64,000 bases of DNA from Flavobacterium aquatile LMG 4008 = ATCC 11947 (GTDB taxonomy: Bacteria; Bacteroidota; Bacteroidia; Flavobacteriales; Flavobacteriaceae). This document shows, piece after piece, positions 1 to 8,100 of this stretch. The stretch covers positions 558,001 through 622,000 of the forward strand of contig NZ_JRHH01000002.1 in the NCBI RefSeq assembly GCF_000757385.1, read 5' to 3'. Below the pieces are notes generated by a model. That model was not told the origin of the DNA. It did not search any database and saw nothing but the letters and a program-made list of their open reading frames with translations. Positions within the stretch are counted from its first letter, which is position 1. Each line of letters opens with the position of its first letter. Both the position numbers and the translations under genes were made by a program.

Positions 1-430
1 TTATAATCGATTTAAAATGATCAAACTGTTGCAACTTTTGCGCTTCCTCAGAAATAGATAAAATAAATCCGTCAATAGTACCGTTGCTCAACATTTCCAG
101 CGCACTAATTTCTTTTTCTAACGATTCGTTAGAGATACACGTAATTACTTTATATCCTTTTTCATCGGCCACCTTTTCAATTCCGGTAAAAACCTTAGCA
201 AAAAACTGATTTAAAATATTAGGAATAATTACACCAATCGTCTTTGTAGAACGGTTTTTCAAGTTCAATCCAATAACGTTGGGTTTATAATTCTTAAGCT
301 TGGCATATTCTTGCACACGAATTTTAGTTGGCTCACTAATCTCCGGACTGTCATTCAATGCTTTAGAAACAGTAGAAACAGAAACTCCAAGTTCCTTTGC
401 TATTTGCTTTAATGTGGCTTTCGATTTCAT
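1..430 (-). CDS. LacI-family transcriptional regulator (5' part; runs off left edge)
   Basis: The gene starts at an ATG whose complement lies at 428-430 and stays open to the window edge (143 codons visible). Residues about 6-25 form the LacI helix-turn-helix (LKQIAKELGVSVSTVSKALN), followed by the hinge region and the start of the periplasmic-binding-like sensor domain (TIGVIIPNILNQFFAKVFTGIE). The family binds palindromic operators and responds to a sugar or sugar phosphate. It is clearly paralogous to the complete LacI gene at 60553-61578, with the same domain order and similar wording in the sensor start. No operator or TAnnTTTG box is visible immediately upstream, and its target genes would lie outside the window, so the ligand is unknown. 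Confidence 0.93.
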   Translation of the reverse strand, partial: MKSKATLKQIAKELGVSVSTVSKALNDSPEISEPTKIRVQEYAKLKNYKPNVIGLNLKNRSTKTIGVIIPNILNQFFAKVFTGIEKVADEKGYKVITCISNESLEKEISALEMLSNGTIDGFILSISEEAQKLQQFDHFKSII

Positions 431-515
431 TTTACATATATATAAGGTGTAAAAATAAGAAAAAAACAACACAAAAAGAATTACTACGCGTCAATGTCAT
501 CATTCCAATAATTAG

Positions 516-618
516 GAGCGAATCGTTCGGGCATTTTAGCAATCCATTTTCCCGCTTTCCATTGCAATCTCTTCACGTTTTTACAACGAGAAGAGATTTT
601 CATTGCAATCGGGGCTAA
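516..618 (+). repeat. Dispersed flavobacterial intergenic repeat, copy A
   Basis: About 100 bp of non-coding DNA that recurs at 9400-9496 and, inverted, at 20631-20712. Shared blocks are GAGCGAAT, CCATTTTCCCGCTTTCCA, TGCAATC and a terminal GGGGCTAA. The centre is a hairpin: AATCTCTTC at 566-574 pairs with GAAGAGATT at 590-598. It contains no open reading frame. It lies between the LacI gene and the rplM promoter. Confidence 0.8.
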
Positions 619-704
619 TTAGTAACCGTCTTACCCAAAAGCATACTATCTAGAAGACTATTAGTCAAAAAATTACATTAAAATAAAATAAAACAAAAAT
701 GCTA

Positions 705-735
705 TTTGCATATATAATAAATAATTGTACTTTTG
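705..735 (+). promoter_or_regulatory. Promoter of the rplM operon
   Basis: TTTG at 705-708, a 19-bp spacer and TACTTTTG at 728-735 match the Bacteroidota -33/-7 consensus exactly. The transcript would start a few bases later, giving a leader of about 35-40 nt that begins with a short TCCC/GGGA hairpin (739-752) before the rplM ATG at 779. Confidence 0.85.
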
Positions 736-778
736 CACTCCCTTAATTGGGAATGGAATGTTTAATTAAAATAATATT

Positions 779-1234
779 ATGGACGCATTAAGCTACAAAA
801 CAGTTTCTGCCAACAAAGCTACAGTTGAAAAACAGTGGATTGTTGTAGACGCTGAAGGTCATAACTTAGGTCGTTTTGCTTCAAAAGTCGCGATGCTTTT
901 AAGAGGTAAATACAAGCCAAGTTACTCACCGCACGTTGACTGTGGAGATAACGTAATTGTTATCAACGCAGAGAAAATTAACCTTACAGGTAACAAGTTG
1001 GATGACAAAACGTACATCAGACACACAGGTTATCCAGGAGGACAAAGAAGTTTAACTGCTAAAGTTATGCAACAAAAAAACCCTGCATTATTAGTAGAAA
1101 AAGCTGTAAAAGGAATGTTACCTAAAAACAAATTAGGAGCACAATTATTCCGCAACTTAGATGTAAATGTTGGTATTGAGCACAAACATGGCGCTCAACA
1201 ACCAAAAACCGTTAACCTTAACGACTTAAAGTAA
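779..1234 (+). CDS. rplM: Large ribosomal subunit protein L13
   Basis: A 151-residue L13, the usual length for the phylum (E. coli has 142). It contributes to early assembly of the 50S subunit by binding 23S rRNA. Family motifs are visible: WIVVDAEGHNLGRFASKVA near the N-terminus, HVDCGDNVIVINAEKI, and GMLPKNKLGAQLFRNL in the middle. The start is the first ATG after the promoter at 705-735. It overlaps rpsI by one base (TAATG), so the two are translationally coupled, the conserved L13-S9 pair. Confidence 0.98.
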   Translation: MDALSYKTVSANKATVEKQWIVVDAEGHNLGRFASKVAMLLRGKYKPSYSPHVDCGDNVIVINAEKINLTGNKLDDKTYIRHTGYPGGQRSLTAKVMQQKNPALLVEKAVKGMLPKNKLGAQLFRNLDVNVGIEHKHGAQQPKTVNLNDLK

Positions 1235-1620
1235 TGGGAGTTATTCACAAAATCGGTAGAAGAAAATGTGCTGTTGCACGTGTTTATGTTACTGAAGGTA
1301 CAGGAAAAATCACTGTAAACAAAAAAGAATTTGCAACTTACTTCCCAACAGCTACTTTACAGTACAAAGTATTACAACCAATGTCTATGACAGAAAATGT
1401 AACCAACTTTGACGTAAAAGTAAATGTATATGGTGGTGGTTCAACAGGACAAGCAGAAGCTGTAAGAATGGCATTAGCACGCGTAATGTGTGAAGTTGAT
1501 GCAGAAAACAGAGCTATCCTTAAACCAGAAGGATTACTAACAAGAGATCCAAGAATGGTAGAACGTAAAAAATTCGGTCAGAAAAAAGCGAGAAAGAGAT
1601 TCCAATTCTCGAAACGTTAA
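1234..1620 (+). CDS. rpsI: Small ribosomal subunit protein S9
   Basis: A 128-residue S9, full length. The N-terminal IGRRKCAVARVYV and GTGKITVNKK and the basic C-terminal tail KKARKRFQFSKR are diagnostic. In the family the final Lys-Arg reaches the ribosomal P site and contacts tRNA. Its ATG shares its A with the rplM stop codon. No terminator is seen in the 176 bp before rpsB, so read-through into rpsB is possible, subject to the leader structure found there. Confidence 0.98.
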   Translation: MGVIHKIGRRKCAVARVYVTEGTGKITVNKKEFATYFPTATLQYKVLQPMSMTENVTNFDVKVNVYGGGSTGQAEAVRMALARVMCEVDAENRAILKPEGLLTRDPRMVERKKFGQKKARKRFQFSKR

Positions 1621-1695
1621 TATTCGATATTTATCAGAATATTTTTTCAGATACATTTTTACAATTAAAATAGAATTTAAAACAAAGTTGTCGAT

Positions 1696-1772
1696 ATTCC
1701 TTGTAAAAAGGGAATTAGTTTAGCATCTAAATTTTCAAGACATATCGAAAGTGACTACTTGAAAATTGCTAA
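1696..1772 (+). promoter_or_regulatory. Structured leader of rpsB, candidate S2 autoregulatory RNA
   Basis: Two hairpins precede rpsB. The first is ATTCC (1696-1700) with GGAAT (1711-1715). The second is a long helix: TTAGC (1720-1724) with GCTAA (1768-1772), a five-base bulge on the 5' side, then ten perfect pairs between 1730-1739 and 1758-1767, closing an 18-nt loop. The structure ends 24 bases before the ATG. There is no U-run, so it is not an intrinsic terminator. Ribosomal protein leaders commonly bind their own product; that S2 does so here is inference. Confidence 0.6.
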
Positions 1773-1796
1773 TCACGGAACGTAAACTATTACACA

Positions 1797-2624
1797 ATGG
1801 CAAACAAAATTGACGTTAAAGAATTATTAGAAGCAGGTGTACACTTTGGACACATGACTCGTAAATGGGACCCAAACATGGCTCCATACATTTATATGGA
1901 ACGTAATGGTATTCATATCATTAACCTATATAAAACTGCTGCAAAAATTGAAGAAGCTAACGAAGCTATGAAAAAAATTGCAGCATCTGGTAGAAAAATA
2001 CTTTTCGTAGCTACCAAAAAACAAGCTAAAGACATCGTTGCTGAAAAAGCAGCTGCATGTAACATGCCATACATCACAGAAAGATGGCCTGGTGGTATGT
2101 TAACAAACTTCGTTACTATCCGTAAAGCTGTTAAAAAAATGGCGACTATTGATAGAATGAAAAAAGACGGTACTTTCATGACACTTTCTAAAAAAGAAAG
2201 ACTTCAAGTAGATCGTTTACGTGCAAAATTAGACAAGAACTTAGGTTCTATCGCTGATATGTCAAGATTACCTGCTGCATTATTCGTAGTAGATATCAAA
2301 GCTGAACACATCGCAATAAAAGAAGCACAAAAATTAAACATTCCAGTTTTTGCAATGGTTGATACAAACTCTGACCCACGTGAGGTAGATTATGTAATTC
2401 CATCAAATGATGATGCTTCTAAATCAATTGACAAAATTTTAACTTTAGTAACTGACGCTGTAAAAGACGGATTAGCTAACAGAACTTCTGAAAAAGAAGG
2501 TGATGAAGCTACAGAAGTTGAAACTGCTGAAGTTGTTGAAGCTGTTGCTCCAGAAGCTGCTGTTGTTGAAGAAACTCCAGTTGCAGAAGTTGAAGCTACA
2601 GAAGAAACTAAATCTGAAGAATAA
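1797..2624 (+). CDS. rpsB: Small ribosomal subunit protein S2
   Basis: A 275-residue S2. The core (residues 1-225) carries LEAGVHFGHMTRKWDPNM, ITERWPGGMLTNFVTIRK and FAMVDTNSDPREVDYVIPSNDDA. The last 45 or so residues are an acidic Glu/Val/Ala-rich tail (EVETAEVVEAVAPEAAVVEE) longer than in E. coli, as often found in Bacteroidota. S2 is a late-assembling 30S protein that works with S1. It is followed by tsf, the classic S2/EF-Ts pair, but the two are separated by a long hairpin (2634-2727). Confidence 0.98.
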   Translation: MANKIDVKELLEAGVHFGHMTRKWDPNMAPYIYMERNGIHIINLYKTAAKIEEANEAMKKIAASGRKILFVATKKQAKDIVAEKAAACNMPYITERWPGGMLTNFVTIRKAVKKMATIDRMKKDGTFMTLSKKERLQVDRLRAKLDKNLGSIADMSRLPAALFVVDIKAEHIAIKEAQKLNIPVFAMVDTNSDPREVDYVIPSNDDASKSIDKILTLVTDAVKDGLANRTSEKEGDEATEVETAEVVEAVAPEAAVVEETPVAEVEATEETKSEE

Positions 2625-2633
2625 ATAAAATAG

Positions 2634-2727
2634 ATTCCAATTTTATAAATTCCAAATTCCAAAAAAAATCGATAACTCAATGTTGATGATTTTTTAAAAT
2701 TGGAATTTGGGATTTAGAAATTGGAAT
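2634..2727 (+). repeat. Long imperfect inverted repeat between rpsB and tsf
   Basis: Three stacked helices fold almost the whole interval: 2634-2643 with 2718-2727 (10 bp), 2647-2662 with 2700-2715 (16 bp, one G-T pair), and 2663-2670 with 2688-2695 (8 bp). The arms consist of ATTCCAA / TTGGAAT units. A T-rich stretch follows immediately (2727-2752). It could act as an attenuator or mRNA processing/stability element between S2 and EF-Ts; the sequence alone does not decide. Confidence 0.75.
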
Positions 2728-2767
2728 TTTTACTTTTAAATTTTTTAATCTTAAAATAAGAAACAAA

Positions 2768-3592
2768 ATGGCAACAATTACTGCTGCAGACGTAAATAAA
2801 TTAAGAACAATCACAGGTGCAGGAATGATGGACTGCAAAAAAGCATTAGTAGAAGCTGATGGAGATTTTGATTTAGCAATTGAAAACCTTAGAAAAAAAG
2901 GTCAAAAAGTTGCTGCTAACAGATCTGACAGAGAATCTACAGAAGGTGCAGCTATTGCAGTTGTAAACGCTGATAAAACATCTGGTGTTGTAATCACATT
3001 AAATTGCGAAACTGACTTCGTTGGAAAAAATGAAGGTTTCGTAAAATTAGCTACTGATTTAGCTAACCAAGCATTAAACTTTGACACTAAAGAAGAATTT
3101 TTAGCGTCTGATTTTAACGGAATCACTGTTGCTGATAAATTAATTGAGCAAACTGGTGTTATCGGAGAAAAAATTGAAGTGGCTTCTTTTGAAAGATTAT
3201 CTGGAACTTTCGTTGGATCTTACATCCACGCTGGTAACAAAATCGCTACTTTAGTTGCTCTTTCTGCTAACGTTGACGGTGCTGAAGAAGCTTCAAGAAA
3301 CGTTGCAATGCAAGCTGCCGCAATGAACCCAATCGCTCTTAATGAGGAAGGTGTTGATGCTGCAATCATTGAAAAAGAAATTGAAATCGCTAAAGATCAA
3401 TTACGTGCTGAAGGAAAACCAGAAGCTATGTTAGAAAACATTTCTAAAGGTAAAATTCAACGTTTTTACAAAGACAACACTTTAGTAAACCAAGATTATA
3501 TTAAAGACGGTTCTATGAGCGTTGCTAACTACATTAAATCTGTTGATGCTAATTTAGTTGTAACTGGATTTAAAAGAGTTGCTTTAGGATAA
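2768..3592 (+). CDS. tsf: Translation elongation factor Ts
   Basis: A 274-residue EF-Ts, the guanine nucleotide exchange factor for EF-Tu. The N-terminal UBA-like region VNKLRTITGAGMMDCKKAL, the TDFVGKNEGF signature around residue 80 (the Asp-Phe that intrudes into EF-Tu) and the C-terminal IQRFYKDNTLVNQDYIKD are all present. It starts at the ATG 143 bp after rpsB and ends at a strong terminator (3631-3660). Confidence 0.98.
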   Translation: MATITAADVNKLRTITGAGMMDCKKALVEADGDFDLAIENLRKKGQKVAANRSDRESTEGAAIAVVNADKTSGVVITLNCETDFVGKNEGFVKLATDLANQALNFDTKEEFLASDFNGITVADKLIEQTGVIGEKIEVASFERLSGTFVGSYIHAGNKIATLVALSANVDGAEEASRNVAMQAAAMNPIALNEEGVDAAIIEKEIEIAKDQLRAEGKPEAMLENISKGKIQRFYKDNTLVNQDYIKDGSMSVANYIKSVDANLVVTGFKRVALG

Positions 3593-3630
3593 TTAATATC
3601 AGATTTTAGATATTAAATTTTAAATATAAA

Positions 3631-3660
3631 CCTCGTTTCTTAATTGAAGCGAGGTTTTTT
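3631..3660 (+). terminator. Rho-independent terminator of the rplM-tsf operon
   Basis: CCTCGTTTC (3631-3639) pairs with GAAGCGAGG (3646-3654), nine pairs with one G-T, loop TTAATT, followed by six T. It stands 38 bases after the tsf stop and also just beyond the 3' end of the convergent gene at 3662. Confidence 0.9.
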
Positions 3661-3661
3661 C

Positions 3662-5209
3662 TTAAATAAGAACCTTCTGCAATCCTTCTGCAATACTTCT
3701 CCACAAGAAATTATAAAACGATTTTTCTGGTATTCTCTCCAGTTCAACATCGACATTTTTTAATTTTTCATCGGTGTCTTTTTTCACAAACACTTTTGCA
3801 ATAAAAGTTGCCAATTTATTTTTCTTCTTACGATTGTCTTTCTTTAATATCTTAAATTCAAGATCGTCATATTCTACAGCAAATTTTCCAGAAACTTGTT
3901 TGTCATTTCCGGTAAAATCAAAATGCATTAAATCAATAACACCTTCGGTTTCAATATTCATGTAAGGTTTTGTAAATGCTACAATCTTCTCTACATCAAA
4001 CTTTTGCAAACTACCTTTTATGTTAAACCCATCATTTTGATCCATAATGTTAAACTTCCAATTTACATTTAATGGTGAGTTATTCATGAAATTACAACTG
4101 ATATTAATTTTAACATCGGGTAATTTATTCTTTTTAAATCCACTATTTATTGAGGTTGCATTCAAGTTAAAATTATTAAACCTTAATTTTCCCGGACCTA
4201 AATCAAATGATTTTTCTTCTTCATATTCAACTATTGAATTACGAATTTTAAGCGTATCAACTTTTAAATCAAACTTCAAGTCGCGTAATAATTTATTGTA
4301 AAGATGTTTTTTTGATAGATCATCCTTTGGTTCAAGCGAACGATAAATATTGGCTTTCACGCGATTTAAATCGACTGCATTGCAATGAAAGAAAAAGTCC
4401 TCTTCCTTAAAACCCCAATCCATTTTAGAAACTGAAATAGTTTTACAAAGGATGGTATTCAAATCTTTCTCTTTTGAAATTTTGGACACAAATTGACGTC
4501 GAGAATACGTGGGAATCATTTGAAATTCATCAATATGAATATCAGAATTAGTGATTTTCACTTTGTTAGTTTTTATATTATAAAACTCATTTGGGTGAAA
4601 ATGCATACTATCGCAACTAACAGAATAATTTTTGAATTGAAACGGAATTTTATCCTCTAAAGTCGATTTAGTAACCACAATTCCGTCAAGTTGTACATTA
4701 ATATTCTGAACATTTAACATTGGAATTTTAGAATCGACATCGTACATTTTGAAATTAGCATTTACTAACGCAACTTCACCAACAGAAATAATTTTATCGA
4801 ATGGACCGACAACCGATTCCCGAACATTTTCATTCTTTTCTTTCTTGTATAAAACCACATTTGATTTCTCTATAGAAATACTTTTTGCTTTAATTTTATC
4901 ATTAAAAAGCACATCCCAAACTTTGAACTTAGTAACTTTTATCTTTTTGATTTCTGCATAAATTCCGGCCTTGTTTAAAGTATCTTTTACAGCTTTTCTT
5001 GGAATTATCACAATATCATTTGCCACAATACTACTGTTCCAGATTGAAACATTTATCGATTTGTAGGTAACAAAATAAGCCGAATCATTTTTATTACTAA
5101 TAATTTTTGAAATCGGATATTTAATCCAAATATTGAGTACAATATTTAAAATGATACCAAATACCAGCAATGAGCAAAGCCCAATTAAGATTTTAAAATA
5201 CCATTTCAT
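3662..5209 (-). CDS. AsmA-like membrane-anchored protein
   Basis: A 515-residue protein with one N-terminal membrane segment (about residues 5-30) followed by a long periplasmic region of alternating short beta strands. The text resembles the AsmA/DUF748 type (for example SISIEKSNVVLYKKEK and KLRFNNFNLNATSIN). Such proteins are thought to form lipid-groove bridges or act in outer-membrane homeostasis, but no specific function can be read here. It is a single-gene unit, convergent with tsf and divergent from yhhQ. No clear TAnnTTTG box is visible upstream on its strand. The assignment rests on overall pattern only. Confidence 0.65.
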   Translation of the reverse strand: MKWYFKILIGLCSLLVFGIILNIVLNIWIKYPISKIISNKNDSAYFVTYKSINVSIWNSSIVANDIVIIPRKAVKDTLNKAGIYAEIKKIKVTKFKVWDVLFNDKIKAKSISIEKSNVVLYKKEKNENVRESVVGPFDKIISVGEVALVNANFKMYDVDSKIPMLNVQNINVQLDGIVVTKSTLEDKIPFQFKNYSVSCDSMHFHPNEFYNIKTNKVKITNSDIHIDEFQMIPTYSRRQFVSKISKEKDLNTILCKTISVSKMDWGFKEEDFFFHCNAVDLNRVKANIYRSLEPKDDLSKKHLYNKLLRDLKFDLKVDTLKIRNSIVEYEEEKSFDLGPGKLRFNNFNLNATSINSGFKKNKLPDVKINISCNFMNNSPLNVNWKFNIMDQNDGFNIKGSLQKFDVEKIVAFTKPYMNIETEGVIDLMHFDFTGNDKQVSGKFAVEYDDLEFKILKKDNRKKKNKLATFIAKVFVKKDTDEKLKNVDVELERIPEKSFYNFLWRSIAEGLQKVLI

Positions 5210-5324
5210 AGCTTTGATTTAGTTATGTTTTATAAATTTAAGGATTAATAAATGAGAAAAATTATTTTTATGATTTAATTAAAATAAAAAATCATCAATT
5301 AATAAAGCCAATAGTTAAAAAATG

Positions 5325-5332
5325 TAACTTTG
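5325..5332 (+). promoter_or_regulatory. -7 box for the yhhQ-tag unit
   Basis: TAACTTTG matches TAnnTTTG, 20 bases before the yhhQ ATG. No convincing TTTG lies at the -33 distance. Confidence 0.6.
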
Positions 5333-5352
5333 AATTTAGCTAACTTAAAATT

Positions 5353-6003
5353 ATGTTTCAAAGAAGAAAAGATATTGTTTATGTAATTCTAGCCGGAATT
5401 TTTATAACCAATGCCATTGTTGCCGAACTTACCGGCGGAAAACTAATCGATGTTTTTGGAGTTCCAATGAGTATCGGAATTCTGCCTTGGCCAATTGTTT
5501 TTATCACAACCGATTTAATCAACGAATATTTTGGTGAGAAAGGCGTTAAGAAACTTTCGCTAATTACAGCCGGATTAATTGCATATACTTTCATCATTTT
5601 GTTTTTTGCAATCAAAATTCCGTCAACAGGAATTAGTTCGGTTTCTACAGAGCAATTTACGGCAGTTTTTGGTCAGAGCCAGTTGATAATTATTGGAAGT
5701 ATTGCTGCCTTTTTAGTTTCGCAATTGATAGATGTTACCATTTTTCATTTTGTAAAAAATAGAACTGGCAACAAGATGATTTGGCTTAGAAGTACTGGTT
5801 CTACAGTGATTTCACAATTATTTGATAGTTTTATCGTTCTCGGAATAGCCTTTTATTTACCTGGAATTATGGATACAAAAACCTATATTATTTCAGGATT
5901 TACCGGATATTCGGTAAAATTGGTAATTGCAATTTTAATGACTCCAATGATTTACTTAGGTCATTATTTAATAGAAAAATATTTAGCAAAAGATGGAAAC
6001 TAA
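5353..6003 (+). CDS. yhhQ: Queuosine precursor transporter, YhhQ (VUT/DUF165) family
   Basis: A 216-residue protein with about six membrane segments. Family hallmarks are NAIVAELTGGKLIDVFG near the N-terminus, PWPIVFITTDLINEYFGEKG around residue 45, and SQLIDVTIFHFVKNRTG plus STVISQLFDSFIVLGIAF further on. YhhQ proteins import 7-cyano-7-deazaguanine (preQ0) or preQ1, precursors of the tRNA base queuosine. Consistent with this, queG, the last enzyme of queuosine synthesis, is at 59646-60569, though far away. The 3' end overlaps tag by 11 bp, so the two genes are co-transcribed. Confidence 0.92.
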   Translation: MFQRRKDIVYVILAGIFITNAIVAELTGGKLIDVFGVPMSIGILPWPIVFITTDLINEYFGEKGVKKLSLITAGLIAYTFIILFFAIKIPSTGISSVSTEQFTAVFGQSQLIIIGSIAAFLVSQLIDVTIFHFVKNRTGNKMIWLRSTGSTVISQLFDSFIVLGIAFYLPGIMDTKTYIISGFTGYSVKLVIAILMTPMIYLGHYLIEKYLAKDGN

Positions 6004-6553
6004 ACTACGTTGTGCTTGGTGCGAAAAAGATGATTTATACAGAGATTACCATGATAATGAATGGGGAAAACCAGTTTATGACGACGATAAATTATTTGAA
6101 TTTTTAATTCTGGAAACCTTTCAAGCAGGATTAAGTTGGTACACGATTTTGAAAAAGAGAGAAAATTTTAGAAAAGCTTTTGATAATTTCGATTATAAAA
6201 AAGTGGCTTACTATGACGAAGAAAAAGTGGAAGAATTACTTCAAGATGCCGGAATTATTCGAAACAATTTGAAAGTAAAAGGAACAATTTCTAATGCAAT
6301 TGCTTTCATGGAAGTACAAAAGGAATTTGGCAGTTTCTCTAAATACATTTGGAATTTCACAGACGGAAAACCCATAGAAAATAACAGAAAATCGTTAAGA
6401 GAAGTTCCATCAACAACACCACTTTCGGATGCCATTAGCAAAGATTTAAAAAAACGCGGATTCAAATTTGTAGGTTCAACTGTAGTTTACGCTCACATGC
6501 AAGCAACAGGAATGGTTAACGATCATGTGATTGATTGTTGGACGCAGAAGTAA
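5993..6553 (+). CDS. tag: DNA-3-methyladenine glycosylase I
   Basis: A 186-residue Tag protein, full length. It removes 3-methyladenine from alkylated DNA. The zinc site is intact: Cys in LRCAWC at the N-terminus, His in YRDYHDNEWG, and the C-terminal His and Cys in NDHVIDCW. The substrate-pocket region FEFLILETFQAGLSWYTIL is also conserved. It starts inside the yhhQ 3' end (11-bp overlap). The pairing with a queuosine transporter is probably positional rather than functional. Confidence 0.97.
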   Translation: METKLRCAWCEKDDLYRDYHDNEWGKPVYDDDKLFEFLILETFQAGLSWYTILKKRENFRKAFDNFDYKKVAYYDEEKVEELLQDAGIIRNNLKVKGTISNAIAFMEVQKEFGSFSKYIWNFTDGKPIENNRKSLREVPSTTPLSDAISKDLKKRGFKFVGSTVVYAHMQATGMVNDHVIDCWTQK

Positions 6554-6620
6554 TAAATTAAAACAAAATCAACATTTATTCTTCTTCAAATTCACTATCT
6601 TTATTACAAACTAAGAAACC

Positions 6621-7340
6621 ATGTTTCGTCATAAAGGCAATCGCAGAACTTTCACACACAACTTACGTTTAGCATCTACATTATCGTTTATTGCTGGAAT
6701 TGTAAATATTGCTGGAGTTTTATCTGTCGCAACTTTAACCACAAATGTTACAGGACATTTTGCTTTTTTTGCCGAAGAAATTGCGCTCAAAAATTATTCT
6801 AAAGCCATCACAATTCTAATTTATATTTTCTTTTTTCTCTTTGGAGCATTCACATCCAATTTTCTTGTGGAAATTGCATCCTTAAAAAAACCGCGAATTG
6901 CGCATGCTTTTCCAATGATTTTAGAAGTTTTAATTTTAGTTTTTGTTGGAGTATCACAAAATTTCAATCCCAATTATATAGCTTATTTACTATTGTTTGC
7001 TATGGGATTGCAGAATGCTTTGGTAACCAATATTTCACAATCGGTTGTAAGAACAACGCATTTAACTGGATTATTTACCGATTTAGGAATCGAACTTTCT
7101 CAGCTATTTTTCTACAAAAAGGAAGTAGAATTAAAACGATTGACAAGGAATATTTCATTACGTTTATCAATCATTATTTTTTTCTTTATAGGATGCGTTT
7201 TGGGCGGATTATTATACGAAACTTACAAGTTAAAAATTCTTCTTCTTGCAGCTGCAACCTTATTAATTGCGCTCTTTTTTGACAATATTGTAGTGTATTA
7301 TCACCTAACAAAAAGAAAAATAAAGTCTAATTTACACTAA
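6621..7340 (+). CDS. DUF1275 (YoaK-like) membrane protein
   Basis: A 239-residue integral membrane protein with about six hydrophobic segments. DUF1275 features are SFIAGIVNIAGVLS, TTNVTGHFAFF near residue 40 and the central AMGLQNALVTNISQSVVRTTHLTGLFTDLGIE, in which the Asn, Thr-His and Thr-Gly pattern is typical. The family has no established function; transport is often assumed. Its stop codon directly abuts the stop of the convergent aat gene with no intervening base and no terminator hairpin. Confidence 0.85.
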   Translation: MFRHKGNRRTFTHNLRLASTLSFIAGIVNIAGVLSVATLTTNVTGHFAFFAEEIALKNYSKAITILIYIFFFLFGAFTSNFLVEIASLKKPRIAHAFPMILEVLILVFVGVSQNFNPNYIAYLLLFAMGLQNALVTNISQSVVRTTHLTGLFTDLGIELSQLFFYKKEVELKRLTRNISLRLSIIIFFFIGCVLGGLLYETYKLKILLLAAATLLIALFFDNIVVYYHLTKRKIKSNLH

Positions 7341-7979
7341 TCACTCCGATTTCAAAATCCGAATAAAAGCACTTCTGGAAATTTCAAAGGCACCTAATTT
7401 TTCTAAGTGGTCGTTGTGAATTTGACAATCCAACAATTTGTAATTTCGAAGTTTTAAGTATTCCACCAATTTTACAAAAGCCACTTTACTCGCATTGGGA
7501 ACTTTAGAAAACATACTTTCTCCACAAAAGACATGGCCCAAATCTACGCCATACAATCCGCCTACTAGTTCGTTATTTTGCCAAACTTCAAATGAGATTG
7601 CTTTTCCTAATTGATGTAATTCGGTGTACGATTTGATAATATCATCTGTAATCCAAGTGCCATCTTGACCTTTGCGTTCCATCTTTTGGCAATTTTCAAT
7701 AACTGATTTGAAATCTTTGTTAATTGTAACTTCAAAAATGTTCCTGTTTAAAATATTTCGCATGCTTTTAGAAACTTTATAATCATGCGGATACACAACC
7801 ATTCGCTCACTTGGCGACCACCAAAGTATAGGTTCTTCAGCATCAAACCACGGAAAAATACCATTTCGGTATGCTAATAGCAATCGCTCTACCGACAAAT
7901 CACCACCGACCGCAAGAATTCCTTCATACGAAGCTTCTTCTACTGGAGGAAAATAAAGTTCTTTGGATAGGAAATACAT
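7341..7979 (-). CDS. aat: Leucyl/phenylalanyl-tRNA--protein transferase
   Basis: A 212-residue Aat. It attaches Leu or Phe from aminoacyl-tRNA to proteins with N-terminal Arg or Lys, marking them for ClpS/ClpAP degradation (N-degron pathway). Diagnostic stretches are FPPVEEASYEGILAVGGDLS, YRNGIFPWFDAEEPILWWSP near residue 35, and GGLYGVDLGHVFCGESMFS around residue 140. It is a single-gene unit with a 5' region of short AATTTCAAAAAT direct repeats (about 7986-8035) and no other gene. Confidence 0.97.
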   Translation of the reverse strand: MYFLSKELYFPPVEEASYEGILAVGGDLSVERLLLAYRNGIFPWFDAEEPILWWSPSERMVVYPHDYKVSKSMRNILNRNIFEVTINKDFKSVIENCQKMERKGQDGTWITDDIIKSYTELHQLGKAISFEVWQNNELVGGLYGVDLGHVFCGESMFSKVPNASKVAFVKLVEYLKLRNYKLLDCQIHNDHLEKLGAFEISRSAFIRILKSE

Positions 7980-8100
7980 TTTTAAATAGTAATTTCAAAA
8001 ATCAATGTCAATTTCAAAAATCAATTATAATTTCAATGAAAAAGTCAGAAATTTAAGTACAACTCAAACTTCTGACTTCCATCTTCAGACTTCTAACTTT

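Noticed and set aside
705..778. L13-type autoregulatory leader
   Set aside because: Only a 4-bp TCCC/GGGA hairpin is visible, too weak to support a regulatory RNA call.
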